Positions 36,340 to 45,348 of a stretch of DNA of 64,000 bases are shown piece after piece. Numbering within the stretch: position 1 is the first letter of the stretch; each line of letters opens with the position of its first letter. Where the stretch lies: contig NZ_JAQNDL010000005.1 in the NCBI RefSeq assembly GCF_028368995.1, positions 444,501 to 508,500 on the forward strand. Reading direction: 5' to 3'. Position numbers and translations under genes: made by a program. Source of the DNA: Nannocystis bainbridge. Its GTDB lineage: Bacteria; Myxococcota_A; Polyangia; Nannocystales; Nannocystaceae. The notes under the pieces are model-generated. The model searched no databases. It was not told the DNA's origin and saw only the letters and a list, made by a program, of their open reading frames with translations.

Positions 36340-37381
36340 CGAACGCCTGGTCGTGACCGGGGCGGGCATGCGCACGCCGGTGGGGACCAACGCGCCCGGC
36401 ACGTGTGGGGCGCTCCGGGCCGGCATCTCGCGCCTGGCAGCCTGGCCGCACTTCGGCTTCGCCGGCGAGCCCCTGAACGTCGGGGCCGTCGCCGCCGAGC
36501 GGAAGGACGCGCCGTGGGTCGAGAAGGCGGTCCCGATCGTCTCACCGGCGATCCACGAGGCGCTCTGGCAGGCTGGGCTTTATGCGTATACGTGGCACCG
36601 GCGCCGCGTGGGGCTGTTCTTCTCGACGCCGTCGCCGACCCGCCCCGGGGTATTGCCCGAACGACTCGCCAACTTTCGCGCGTATGTCGGCGACCTCTGG
36701 GCCGAGCTCGCGGGCAACGACCTCGTTCACTACGTCGAGCAGGCGCACGTCGGCGGCGCGCTCGCGTTGGCCCACGCGTCCGAGGCCGTGGCGAAGGGCG
36801 AACTCGACGCCGCGGTGGTCGCCGGCTTCGAGTCGTATTTGGACAGCGTCTACCTCGACGAACTCCTGGGCGACGGCCGCCTGCTCACCGCCGATCGCTC
36901 CAGCGGCATCATCCCGGGCGAGGCCGCCGCAGCGCTGGTGATCGAGACGGCGGAGACCGCCCGTCGCCGTCAGGCTCCCGCGCTCGCCACGATCGCCGCC
37001 CTGGCGCTCGAGCAGGAGCCGACCGGCTGGACGCCCATGCGCCCCTCGCAGGCCGAGGCGCTCGCACGCGCGCTGCAGGGCGCCCTCGCGGCGGACCCGG
37101 GCGCCGCGTATCACACGATCATCGTCGACCACACGGGCGAGCGCTGGCGGCCGCGCGAGTGGGCCCTCGTCGAGCCCCGGGCGCTCGGCTCGCTGCCGGA
37201 GGATTGGGCGCTCTGGCACCCCGTCGAGGGCATCGGCGACGTCGGCGCGGCCTTCGTCCCCCTCGCGGTCGGGTGGGCGACCCAGGCGTTCGCCCGCCGC
37301 TACGCCGGCCCGGGAGGTATCCTGGTCGGCGCCATGAACGACACCGGCGAGCGGGCCATCGTCGCGCTCATGCCCCCCTGA
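36332..37381 (+). CDS. Ketosynthase-like (thiolase fold) protein lacking the active-site Cys
   Basis: 349 aa. GTG 36332 was chosen because GGGAGG precedes it. The fold is seen from VVTGAGMRTPVG at the start, the G(D/E)LDAAVVAGFESYLDS strand, IIPGEAAAALVIE and a late GDVGAAFVPLAVGWA. Where ketosynthases have an ACSS-type nucleophile this protein has EQAHVGGALAL, with no Cys, and the HGTGT loop reads VDHTGERWRPREW. Such KS-like proteins are recurrent beside DUF2169 and DUF4150 genes. A catalytic role in fatty-acid synthesis is unlikely; an accessory role in effector handling is inferred. Confidence 0.75.
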   Translation: MSDERLVVTGAGMRTPVGTNAPGTCGALRAGISRLAAWPHFGFAGEPLNVGAVAAERKDAPWVEKAVPIVSPAIHEALWQAGLYAYTWHRRRVGLFFSTPSPTRPGVLPERLANFRAYVGDLWAELAGNDLVHYVEQAHVGGALALAHASEAVAKGELDAAVVAGFESYLDSVYLDELLGDGRLLTADRSSGIIPGEAAAALVIETAETARRRQAPALATIAALALEQEPTGWTPMRPSQAEALARALQGALAADPGAAYHTIIVDHTGERWRPREWALVEPRALGSLPEDWALWHPVEGIGDVGAAFVPLAVGWATQAFARRYAGPGGILVGAMNDTGERAIVALMPP

Positions 37382-37390
37382 GAACCACGC

Positions 37391-38809
37391 ATGCCCGCCA
37401 CGGTCATCATCAACAACCTCACCGTCGTTCACAAGCAGAGCGGCGGGACGAGCGTCGCGGCGCCCGACGTGTGCAAGACGCCGACGCCGAGCGGGCCGGT
37501 GCCGCTGCCGTATGCCAACACCGCGCTCTCCCGCGACGTGGCGAAGGGCGGCAAGCGGACCCGCATCGACGGTCAGCCGCCCGCGCTCAAGTCGAGCACG
37601 TTCTCGAGCAGCGCCGGCAACGAGCCGGGCTCGCTCGGCGGAATCATCTCGGGCAAGACGAAGGGCCGGGCGAAGCCGCGGAGCTACTCGCTCGACGTCA
37701 AGGTCGAGAACCAGCCGGTGGTCCGCTTCACCGACGTGATGGTCCAGAACGCCGGCGCCGCTCCGAACGCGACCGGCATCATCAGCCAGCCGAGCGGCGC
37801 GGCGACCGGCCTCGATCCCGACAAGGTCGAGGTCGTCGAGTTGCGCTGGTCCACGACGAAGCTGTGCTGCGGAGACCCCGTCACGCTGCACGTGGCGACC
37901 CAGAACGCCAAGGACGGCCAGCCCGTCCAGGTCTGGGCGCGACGCACCGATCCGAGCCGATGGACGACGATGGAGGGGCTCGCCGTCGAGGTCCACGGCA
38001 ACAAGGCCGAGGTGCCGTGGATCTCGCGCTGGCGCTTCAAGTTCCGCGAGAACATCCCGGCGGTCGCGGCCCAGGAGACGCTCAAGGGCGCGCAGAAGAG
38101 CAGCAACGCCCTGGAATTCCAGAACCCTCCCGCGCAGGCGAAGCAGACGATCCACGCAGCCACGCATTGGGCGTGGAAGTTCGTCTTCGACGACACGCTC
38201 CAGAAGTGGATCAAGAATGGCGAACACTACGCGTGGGAGGTCGCCTTCGACATCGCTATCGCCGACGGCTGGATGATCGTGCGCCGCGAGCTGGACTTCA
38301 ACCTCCGCTCGGGACAGGCGCCGGTAAGTCCGCTGACATGGCGCGCGTGGGCGCAGGAGATCGAGGCGGTGTGGGACCGCAAGTTCTACTTTCACCGCGT
38401 CGACTGCAAGCGAGAGCACCGCTGCGACTGCAGCCTCATAGGCTGCTGCAAGTATCCGCTGCGGATCTTCGCCAAGCAGGGCGCGGCCCACGGCGAGGTC
38501 GATCTGTTCGAGGGCGCGCCGCGGGCGAAGAATTGGGGCAAGCCGGATCTCTGGTGGTACTCGCACACGTGGTGGACGGAGCTCGGCGAAGCCAACGGCT
38601 ACGTGCGAGCGCACGAGTTCGGTCACCTCATCGGCTGCTACGATGAATACAAGGGCGGCGCCTGCCAGACCGGCGGTCATTGGGTCGGGGCCCCCAACAG
38701 CATCATGAACGACGGCAGGACCGTGTTCCCGCGGCACGTGGAGACCTTCCGCAAGATGTTCTCGGCGGCGAGCCCCGTCGTCGGCGCGGTGCGCACGGTA
38801 CGGGTTTAA
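37391..38809 (+). CDS. DUF4150 PAAR-like protein fused to a putative metzincin-type peptidase (T6SS effector candidate)
   Basis: 472 aa. Residues 1-135 follow DUF4150: NNLTVVHKQSGGTSVAAPDV, CKTPTPSGPVPLPYANTA, then SLDVKVENQPVVRF. A middle part (140-400) with paired cysteines (TKLCCGD, HRCDCSLIGCCK) is not recognised. Residues 408-418 read HEFGHLIGCYD, an HExxHxxGxxD zinc motif, followed at 437-439 by SIM, a probable Met-turn. The PAAR-like domain would sit on the spike and carry the peptidase into a target cell. The next gene, 12 bases on, is the candidate immunity gene. Confidence 0.75.
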   Translation: MPATVIINNLTVVHKQSGGTSVAAPDVCKTPTPSGPVPLPYANTALSRDVAKGGKRTRIDGQPPALKSSTFSSSAGNEPGSLGGIISGKTKGRAKPRSYSLDVKVENQPVVRFTDVMVQNAGAAPNATGIISQPSGAATGLDPDKVEVVELRWSTTKLCCGDPVTLHVATQNAKDGQPVQVWARRTDPSRWTTMEGLAVEVHGNKAEVPWISRWRFKFRENIPAVAAQETLKGAQKSSNALEFQNPPAQAKQTIHAATHWAWKFVFDDTLQKWIKNGEHYAWEVAFDIAIADGWMIVRRELDFNLRSGQAPVSPLTWRAWAQEIEAVWDRKFYFHRVDCKREHRCDCSLIGCCKYPLRIFAKQGAAHGEVDLFEGAPRAKNWGKPDLWWYSHTWWTELGEANGYVRAHEFGHLIGCYDEYKGGACQTGGHWVGAPNSIMNDGRTVFPRHVETFRKMFSAASPVVGAVRTVRV

Positions 38810-38821
38810 AAGGGTATCCCC

Positions 38822-39670
38822 ATGACCGATCTCCTCTGGCCTTTCAAACTTCACCAATCGATCCCCAGCTACTCGCGCGGCGAGCTCGGCGCATCGCTCG
38901 ACGCCGACGGCAGCTTCCATTTCTGGACGCCGGGTGTGATCCGCGGCCGCCCCGAGATCGGCTCCTACGTCCACGAGTTCCCTCCCCAGCGAGCGCTCGA
39001 CTTCCGCGCCATGGTCGAGCAGGCTGGGGTCTGGGACTTGCCGCGGCTCAAGGCCCTGCGGCCGGAGCAGCCGCACGTGTTCATGATGGCAGGCGCTTGG
39101 GAAGGCCCCAAGCGCTCGGTGATGTGGGCGATCGACGCAGTGCCCACCGAGGTCCTGCCGATCATGGACGCGTTTCACAAAATGGTCGACGAGGCGTTCT
39201 CCAGCCCACTCAAGGTGCTCGCGGGCGCCGCTCGCTGGACAGCGCCGAGCTTCTCGGCCCGCGACTTGTTCCAGCTCGAGCTCACCCTGAGCAACAAGGG
39301 GACCCAGCAAATCTCGCTGCAGGACCCGATGGGGCTCGATGCCCGCGGCTCGCTGCTGACCCTGCTCATCTCGCAGGTGCCGACCCGGGAGTTCCCGTCG
39401 CCGACACCGAACCGCGTCACCATCACGCCCCCGATGCTCTCCCGACCCGACCAGGCCCAGCCCCACGCCAAAAAGCCGCCAGGTTCGCGCCTCACGCTCG
39501 CGCCAGGCGAGTCGGTGCGGTTCGCCGTCTCGACCTCGGCTTTCCTGTCGCCAGCCGAGCACCGGGCGGTCCTGCTCCTCGACACGGGGGACAACGCGCA
39601 GACCCCGAAGGACCATGTGCGCGGCGTCCTCGCCATGGACATGCCGTCCGTCCACATTGTCCATCCGTGA
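38822..39670 (+). CDS. Candidate immunity protein for the PAAR-like/peptidase effector
   Basis: 282 aa, not recognised. There is no signal peptide or membrane segment. The N-terminal 120 residues and the beta-rich C-terminal half (DLFQLELTLSNKGTQQISLQ) are separate in character. It directly follows the effector candidate in the same direction. About 295 bp of it (39194-39488) recur at 48193-48487. Immunity is inferred from position and from the duplication, which is common for immunity genes. A domain that helps folding or delivery is an alternative. Confidence 0.55.
   Translation: MTDLLWPFKLHQSIPSYSRGELGASLDADGSFHFWTPGVIRGRPEIGSYVHEFPPQRALDFRAMVEQAGVWDLPRLKALRPEQPHVFMMAGAWEGPKRSVMWAIDAVPTEVLPIMDAFHKMVDEAFSSPLKVLAGAARWTAPSFSARDLFQLELTLSNKGTQQISLQDPMGLDARGSLLTLLISQVPTREFPSPTPNRVTITPPMLSRPDQAQPHAKKPPGSRLTLAPGESVRFAVSTSAFLSPAEHRAVLLLDTGDNAQTPKDHVRGVLAMDMPSVHIVHP
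39194..39488 (+). repeat. Direct repeat copy 1 (immunity-like gene segment)
   Basis: Nearly identical (about 95% by eye) and in the same orientation as 48193-48487. Both ends of the match are abrupt. This copy lies inside an intact gene. Confidence 0.9.
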
Positions 39671-40045
39671 GAATGCACGGACGCCCGTTCTCCACGACAG
39701 GTGCCCGCGTGGCGGAGAACTCCATCGGGTGAATCGAAATGCTCCGATCGCGGTGGGAGTGGCCCCTTCACGGGCGATTTCGTTCCCCTTGTGTACTGAA
39801 TGTCTCAAAGGACATGTGTCTCCCGCGACCTCGGCGCCGCGCACACGGCCACGCGCTGCGACCGCCTGTCTCGCTCGTGGAAGTCGCGCATCCGCGACAT
39901 CCGGGGATCGCGCGTCCGCTGACGCGTGGACAGAGGTCCGCCTCGCGCGCTCCGATCCCGATCGTCGGCGCTCGCCTTGTTGAGCGCGGACGCGCTTGCT
40001 AGGGTGGCGCCCGGGCCTCCTCGGCGACGAGGACGGGGGGATGCG
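39671..40045. other. Intergenic before vgrG, with inverted repeats
   Basis: 375 bases. GTTCTCC (39687-39693) and GGAGAAC (39714-39720) form an inverted repeat right after the immunity-like gene, without a T tract. A short TGTC..GGACA motif lies near 39798-39815 (see findings). No gene is supported. Confidence 0.4.
39977..40005 (+). promoter_or_regulatory. Candidate promoter of the vgrG island
   Basis: TTGTTG, a 17-base spacer and TAGGGT, which would start transcription about 30-35 bases before GTG 40046. The match to consensus is partial. Confidence 0.3.
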
Positions 40046-42220
40046 GTGGAATCAGAGCTGCTGGTAGCGAAGATGATCGGGGGCAACTCGGCCCGCTTCG
40101 AGGTCGAGGGCTCGGTGAACCAGTACTTCGTGATCCGCTTCTCCGGCGTCGAGGCGGTCTCGGAGCTGTACGAGTTCCAGATCGAGGTCACCTCGCGCTT
40201 CGTCAGCGTCGACGAGTTGGTCGGCTCGCTCGCGCGGCTGCGGCTGGCCGGCATCGACCGCGCCCCGCGTGAGCTCCACGGCCTGATCTGCCGCGCCGAA
40301 TACGTCGGCGAGATGCCGCCGCGCTCGCTGTACAGAGTCACCCTCGTCCCCGAGCTGTGGCGCCTCAAGCTGCGCACCAACAGCCGGATCTTCCAGCACA
40401 TGTCGACCCCGGAGATCGTGACGGCGATCCTCGACGAATCGGGCATCCAGCACCAGCCACGCCTCGCGGCCTCGTACGCGCCGCGCGACTTCTGCGTGCA
40501 ATACCGCGAGAGCGACCTCGCCTTCGTCCGCCGTTTGATGGAGGAGGACGGGATCGCCTTCTACTTCGAGCACGGCGCCGAGAACCACACCCTCGTGCTG
40601 TCGGACATCCACACCGGTCACGCCAAGATCGAGGGCGACCCGAAGCTGCCCTTCCGCATCGACGAGCAGGTCCGCGGCGGCGAGCACGTCCGCAAGTTCT
40701 CGCTCGGCCAGCAGATCACCTCCGACGCCACGGCCGTCCGCGACTACGATCTGCACGCCTCGCAGGACATCGAGGCGCGCCAGGGCGCCGGCCGGCTCGA
40801 GCTGTACGACGCCCCGATCGGCGCGCGCGCGCCGGCCCACGCGACGGCGCAGGCGAAGATCCGCCTCGAAGAGGCGCGCGTGCCCGGGGTCGTCGCCACC
40901 GGCACCAGCGACTGCCCGCGGCTCGTCCCCGGCCACGCCTTCACGCTCGAGGGCCACCTCCGCGGCGAGCTCGACGGCGAGTACCACGTCCTGCGCGCGG
41001 TCCACCGCGGCGAGCAGCCGCGGATCGTCTATGCCGACGCCGAGCTGGTGTACGACAACGACTTCGTGGCGGTCCCGGTGGCCACGCCGTACCGCCCGCC
41101 GCGTCTCACGCCGCGGCCGACGATCCGCGGCGTGCAGGTCGCCACCGTCGTCGGCCCCGCCGGCGAGGAGATCTACGTCGACCCGCAAGGCCGCGTGAAG
41201 GTGCAGTTTCACTGGGACCGCAGCGGCCGGTACAGCGAGCTGAGCTCGTGCTGGGTGCGCGTCAGCCAGGCGTGGGCCGGCCCCGCCTACGGCTCGATGT
41301 TCATCCCGCGGATCGGTCACGAGGTGTTGGTCGAGTTCATCGAGGGCGACCCCGATCGACCGATCATCACCGGACGGATCTACGACGGCACCCGCGGCCC
41401 GCCGTACCCGCTGCCGGACGAGAAGACCAAGAGCACGATCAAGTCGGACTCGAGCCCCGGCGGCGGCGGCTTCAACGAGCTGCGCTTCGAGGACGCCAAG
41501 GGCGCCGAGGAGATCTACGTCCACGCCCAGCTCGACATGAACACCGACGTCCTGCGCGACGCCACCCGCGATGTCGGCCGCGACGACCACCTGACCGTCG
41601 CCAACAATCAAACCGAGGCCGTCGGCGTCGACCGCACCGCGTCCGTCGGCAACAACGAGACGATGACGGTCGGCCAGCACCAGACCACCACGATCGGCGG
41701 CGACCAGACCACCGTCATCGACGCCAACCAGACCACCACCGTCACCGGCGGCCAGGACACCGTCGTCGGCGGCGACCAGACCATCAGCGTGTACGGCCAC
41801 ATCCTGACCGCCGCAGCCGCCGACAACGCGCTGGCCGTCGGCGGCGACCAGCACGTGCAGATCCAGGGCCTGCGCACCCTCGAGGTCGGCCTCGACCAGC
41901 GCACCACCGTGCTCGGCAACATCACCTGCGACGTCGGCATGAGCGTCCAGGCCACGATCGGCACCGACGCGGTCGTCAACGTCGGGGCCAACCACTACCT
42001 GATCGTCGGCGGCGAGCGCTATGCAGCCGTCGGCGGCAACGACTCGGTGATCGCCGCCGGCGCCGTGACGATCTCGGCGGCGACCATCACCCTGACCGCC
42101 GGCGGCTCGGCGATCACCCTCTACCCCGGCGGCATCGACATCTCCACCGGGGGCACCGTCTCCATCAACGGCTCACTCGTCACCGTCAACATGGCGGCGA
42201 TGGGTGGCGGCCTGTTCTGA
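40046..42220 (+). CDS. vgrG: Full-length VgrG spike protein of the cargo island
   Basis: 724 aa from GTG 40046, preceded by a G-rich ribosome site. The gp27-like part includes YRESDLAFVRRLMEEDGIAFYF and the gp5-like OB part DPQGRVKVQFHWDRSG, SSCWVRVSQAWAG and FIPRIGHEVLVEFIEGDPDRP, all VgrG hallmarks. Residues about 510-640 are needle repeats of the type VGxxxTxxVGxxQT. There is no toxin extension after the needle. It likely delivers the cargo encoded downstream. Unlike the vgrG of the structural operon, it is a single chain. Confidence 0.95.
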   Translation: MESELLVAKMIGGNSARFEVEGSVNQYFVIRFSGVEAVSELYEFQIEVTSRFVSVDELVGSLARLRLAGIDRAPRELHGLICRAEYVGEMPPRSLYRVTLVPELWRLKLRTNSRIFQHMSTPEIVTAILDESGIQHQPRLAASYAPRDFCVQYRESDLAFVRRLMEEDGIAFYFEHGAENHTLVLSDIHTGHAKIEGDPKLPFRIDEQVRGGEHVRKFSLGQQITSDATAVRDYDLHASQDIEARQGAGRLELYDAPIGARAPAHATAQAKIRLEEARVPGVVATGTSDCPRLVPGHAFTLEGHLRGELDGEYHVLRAVHRGEQPRIVYADAELVYDNDFVAVPVATPYRPPRLTPRPTIRGVQVATVVGPAGEEIYVDPQGRVKVQFHWDRSGRYSELSSCWVRVSQAWAGPAYGSMFIPRIGHEVLVEFIEGDPDRPIITGRIYDGTRGPPYPLPDEKTKSTIKSDSSPGGGGFNELRFEDAKGAEEIYVHAQLDMNTDVLRDATRDVGRDDHLTVANNQTEAVGVDRTASVGNNETMTVGQHQTTTIGGDQTTVIDANQTTTVTGGQDTVVGGDQTISVYGHILTAAAADNALAVGGDQHVQIQGLRTLEVGLDQRTTVLGNITCDVGMSVQATIGTDAVVNVGANHYLIVGGERYAAVGGNDSVIAAGAVTISAATITLTAGGSAITLYPGGIDISTGGTVSINGSLVTVNMAAMGGGLF

Positions 42221-42238
42221 GCATCGACCGGAGGACCC

Positions 42239-44356
42239 GTGCCCAGCAGAATCGACACCTCGGTCAACACCTCCTCCTCCACGGTCGTCGTCGACGTCCC
42301 CAGCACCGACATCCCGACCCGCCCGCGCGCGTCGTCGATGTCCGCGTTCGACCCCAACCGCCCCCCGCCGACGCAACCGCTCGGCGCGCCGACCTCCTCG
42401 CCGTCGCTCGCGCCTCCGCCCGGCGGCGGAACCCTGCCCCCGCTGGTCGGCGCCGGGACGACCGTCACCGTCCCCGCCGGCCCTCCGGCCCCCCGCGCTC
42501 GCGCCCAGAGCTGGTCGATGGGACAGACGGTGGGAGGCGGCGGTGCGCTGATCACCTTCGCGCGAACCCCCGCCCCCAGCGCGACCACCACGAGCTCCAG
42601 CTCCAACTCGACGACGAGCACCTCCAGCTCCTCGAACTCGAACCCCAGTTCGGCCTCGAACACCTCGAGCCCCACGGATTCCAACTCCACGACGAGCAGC
42701 TCCGACTCCACGACCTCCAGCTCGGCGACTACCACGTCCCCCGACCCGACCGTCGACGGTTCGAATCCATCACGACAGCCCCCGACCGTCCTCCTCCCCA
42801 CCACCACCACCACCACCACCACATCCGACCCGCTCCTCGGCGACCCATCGCAGCAGGCCCCGACGGTCGTCGACCCGCTCCCGCCCCCGCCGCAAAAGCT
42901 CCCGCCGAAGCCGTGGCCGAACCCCGACCGCCCGGACAAGCGCCACATCCGGCTGGCGACCGCGGGCATCAATACAAAGGCGAAAGGCGAGGGAACGGCT
43001 CACCGCAACGAGCTCGTCACGAACGCCCTCCAGGACCCCGACGACGTCACCGGACCGACGCGGAGCGACCTCGACTTCGTCGCCACGTCTTTCGAGGTGA
43101 TGCCGAGCCTCAACCTCAGAATGCGCACGGGCGTGCTCGCGGAGGCCCACCAGCGCCTCTTCAAGATCCGCGAAGCCCTGCACGGAAGGCGGCCGATCTC
43201 GGGGCTGGAGGACCTGCATGGATCGACCCTGAAGTGGGCCGACGGCGCGCTCGCCGAGGCCGACGCCACCAAGGATGTCGACCAGCGACTGGCGCAGCTC
43301 CGAGAGGCCTATCACTCGCTCCGCGAAGCCCACGCCCTCACCTTGCACGGAGAAGACCCCGACGCGGTGTGCGACTACCTCGACAAGTGCCTCGCCGAAG
43401 CCGAAGCCGACGCGGCGGCCGACCGCGCCCACTTCTCCGCGGTGTCGAGCAACCAGTCGGTGCAGAAGCTGTACGTCGCGCCCGAGTGGATGTTCCGCCG
43501 CAGCGCCGGCGCCCCCTACTCGACGGCGGAGTTCAAGCGCATCGCCGCGCGGGTCACGGCGATCAGCAACAAGTACCCCGACTGGCTGATCATCCCCGGC
43601 ACCGTCTATTACGGCGAGCCCATCGGCGACGGGAAGTTCTTCGTCCGCAACGAGGCGCTGGTCGCCCACGCCGGGGACCTGCGCGTGGTCAGCAAGCAGC
43701 ACGAGCAGGACGCCATGGCTGCGAACGAGGTGTGGTACCCGCGGCCGAACGAGTCGACGCGCTTCAAGGCCGGCGGCCACACGTACGCCGTCGAGATCTG
43801 CCGCGATCACTACAAGGCCATCGCGGCCGAGGAGTCCGACGACCTCGTCGATTTTCACGTGATCACCTCGAACGGGGTCGCCGTGGCGCCCCACGCGGTC
43901 GCCGCCCGCGACGGCGGCCTCGTCGTGCACGTCGACGGCCAATTCGGCGCGACGACCGTCTATCGCGTCCAGTGGCGCGAGAACCCGAACGCCGGCGAGG
44001 CCAAGGAATTCAGAGAGCGGGCCAGAGCAATGCGGCGAGAGATCACCGCGCTGGACATCGAGTGGACGGCCGGCAACGCCGAGGCGAGCAAGCTCCAGGC
44101 GCAGATCTCGCAGCGGAAGGCGAAGATGCGGCAGCAGGGCAAGTTCAACAAGGACGATGCCACGCTCAAACGGCTGGAGAAGCAACGCGAGGAGCTCGAC
44201 GACGCGGGCTGCAACATCATGCTGCGGCAGAAGGCGGTCAGCAACAAGCTCAACGCGGAGGCCGCGAAGTTCCTCGAGCTCGCGCCTATCTCCGGCGGCG
44301 ACGGGATCCAGATCCCCGAGAATCTCCTCGAGCTGGATCGGGACCGGTACGCCTAG
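42239..44356 (+). CDS. Nitrilase-superfamily (C-N hydrolase) protein with long disordered N-terminus; T6SS effector candidate
   Basis: 705 aa from GTG 42239 with GGAGG upstream, 18 bases after vgrG. Residues 1-235 are low-complexity Ser/Thr/Pro. Residues about 236-400 are helical and unrecognised. Residues 408-580 have the nitrilase order: LYVAPEWMF (Glu 416), RVVSKQHEQD (Lys 486), and YAVEICRDHY (Cys 521), a complete Glu-Lys-Cys triad, then VITSNGVAVAP and VHVDGQFGATTVYRV. The C-terminal 120 residues are a charged coiled-coil-like region. Location between VgrG and DUF2169 suggests export. The amide or nitrile substrate is unknown. Confidence 0.75.
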   Translation: MPSRIDTSVNTSSSTVVVDVPSTDIPTRPRASSMSAFDPNRPPPTQPLGAPTSSPSLAPPPGGGTLPPLVGAGTTVTVPAGPPAPRARAQSWSMGQTVGGGGALITFARTPAPSATTTSSSSNSTTSTSSSSNSNPSSASNTSSPTDSNSTTSSSDSTTSSSATTTSPDPTVDGSNPSRQPPTVLLPTTTTTTTTSDPLLGDPSQQAPTVVDPLPPPPQKLPPKPWPNPDRPDKRHIRLATAGINTKAKGEGTAHRNELVTNALQDPDDVTGPTRSDLDFVATSFEVMPSLNLRMRTGVLAEAHQRLFKIREALHGRRPISGLEDLHGSTLKWADGALAEADATKDVDQRLAQLREAYHSLREAHALTLHGEDPDAVCDYLDKCLAEAEADAAADRAHFSAVSSNQSVQKLYVAPEWMFRRSAGAPYSTAEFKRIAARVTAISNKYPDWLIIPGTVYYGEPIGDGKFFVRNEALVAHAGDLRVVSKQHEQDAMAANEVWYPRPNESTRFKAGGHTYAVEICRDHYKAIAAEESDDLVDFHVITSNGVAVAPHAVAARDGGLVVHVDGQFGATTVYRVQWRENPNAGEAKEFRERARAMRREITALDIEWTAGNAEASKLQAQISQRKAKMRQQGKFNKDDATLKRLEKQREELDDAGCNIMLRQKAVSNKLNAEAAKFLELAPISGGDGIQIPENLLELDRDRYA
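42797..42823 (+). repeat. ACC triplet tract coding for a poly-Thr run
   Basis: About nine ACC/CCA units within the disordered N-terminus of the nitrilase-like gene. Changes in triplet number would keep the frame. Confidence 0.6.
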
Positions 44357-44366
44357 TCATCCGGCG

Positions 44367-45338
44367 ATGAGGCTCTTCAACTACACGCCGTACCCGGCCC
44401 ACCTGCACCGCGGCTGCATCGAGGAGCGGCGCATGCTCGCCTGCGCCATGCTGCGCGTCACCTACGACGTCGTCGACGGCCGCCTGCGCCCCGCGGCCGA
44501 GCAGACCTGGCCGGTCTCGCCTGGCCCATGGGACAGCCCGTATGGTCCGCTGCCGGGCGACCAGCGGTACGTCCGCGGCGGCGTCGACGTCATGGTCTTC
44601 GGGTCCGCCCGCGCCGCCGGCGGCCGACCGGTGCCGAGCATCGACGTCGCCGTCGAGGTCGGCCCGCAGTGGCGCGCCCGGCTGGTCGCCTATGGGCCGC
44701 GCGTGTGGCAGCCCGGCCGCGCCGGCCTCGTCCCCGGCGCCCCCGAGCCGGTGCGCGAGGTCCCGCTGACGCTCGCGCGCGCGTATGGCGGCAAGGACAG
44801 GTGGGACGGCCTCGAAGTCCCGTACGTCGACAACCCCGACGGCAAGGGCTTCTACCTCGAGGAGTCGCGCGCCCGCGGCGGCCCGCTGCCCGAGCTCGAG
44901 GACCCCGACTCCCCGATCCGCGCGTGGGACGACCGCCCCGAGCCGGTCGGCGCCGGCGCGTGCCCGCAGCACTTCGGCCCGCGGGTGCGTCGCGGCGTCG
45001 AGCTCGACGACGAGGGCCGGCAGATCCGCCGGCTCCGGCCCGAATTCTTCAACGACGCCTTCCCCAGGATGATCGCGCCGCGCGCCGTGCCCGGCGACCG
45101 CGTCGTGATCACCGGCGTGCGCGAGGACGGCCCGCTCGCGTTCGTGCTCCCCGCCAACGACCTCCGCGTGCGCGTCGAGGTCGGCGACGACATCGGCGAG
45201 CGCACCCCCGCGATCGACCAGATCGGCGTCGAGGCCGACGCCCGCCGCGTCTTCGTCACCTACCGCTATTCCTTCGCCTACCGGCTGACGCCCCACCAGC
45301 GGCGCAGCTGCATGCTCGGGCTGGTCGAACCCGAGTGA
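44367..45338 (+). CDS. DUF2169 protein, T6SS cargo accessory (copy 2)
   Basis: 323 aa. The start NYTPYPAHLHRGCIEERRML, then VPLTLARAYGGKDRWDG, NPDGKGFYLEE and a final VTYRYSFAYRL follow the DUF2169 layout. It lies ten bases after the nitrilase-like gene and just before a PAAR-like gene, as expected for an effector-loading partner. Confidence 0.8.
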   Translation: MRLFNYTPYPAHLHRGCIEERRMLACAMLRVTYDVVDGRLRPAAEQTWPVSPGPWDSPYGPLPGDQRYVRGGVDVMVFGSARAAGGRPVPSIDVAVEVGPQWRARLVAYGPRVWQPGRAGLVPGAPEPVREVPLTLARAYGGKDRWDGLEVPYVDNPDGKGFYLEESRARGGPLPELEDPDSPIRAWDDRPEPVGAGACPQHFGPRVRRGVELDDEGRQIRRLRPEFFNDAFPRMIAPRAVPGDRVVITGVREDGPLAFVLPANDLRVRVEVGDDIGERTPAIDQIGVEADARRVFVTYRYSFAYRLTPHQRRSCMLGLVEPE

Positions 45339-45348
45339 GGAGCGCGCC

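Noticed and set aside
41590..42100. Repetitive DNA within vgrG, considered as a CRISPR-like array
   Set aside because: The repeats are imperfect coding units of the VgrG needle and are in frame with no spacers.
42797..42823. Triplet tract as a phase-variation switch
   Set aside because: Changes by whole triplets keep the frame, so it cannot switch the gene off.
40357..44370. 1337-aa open frame in another frame over vgrG and the nitrilase-like gene
   Set aside because: It consists of Arg/Pro/His-rich sequence from a shifted frame and crosses two well-supported genes.
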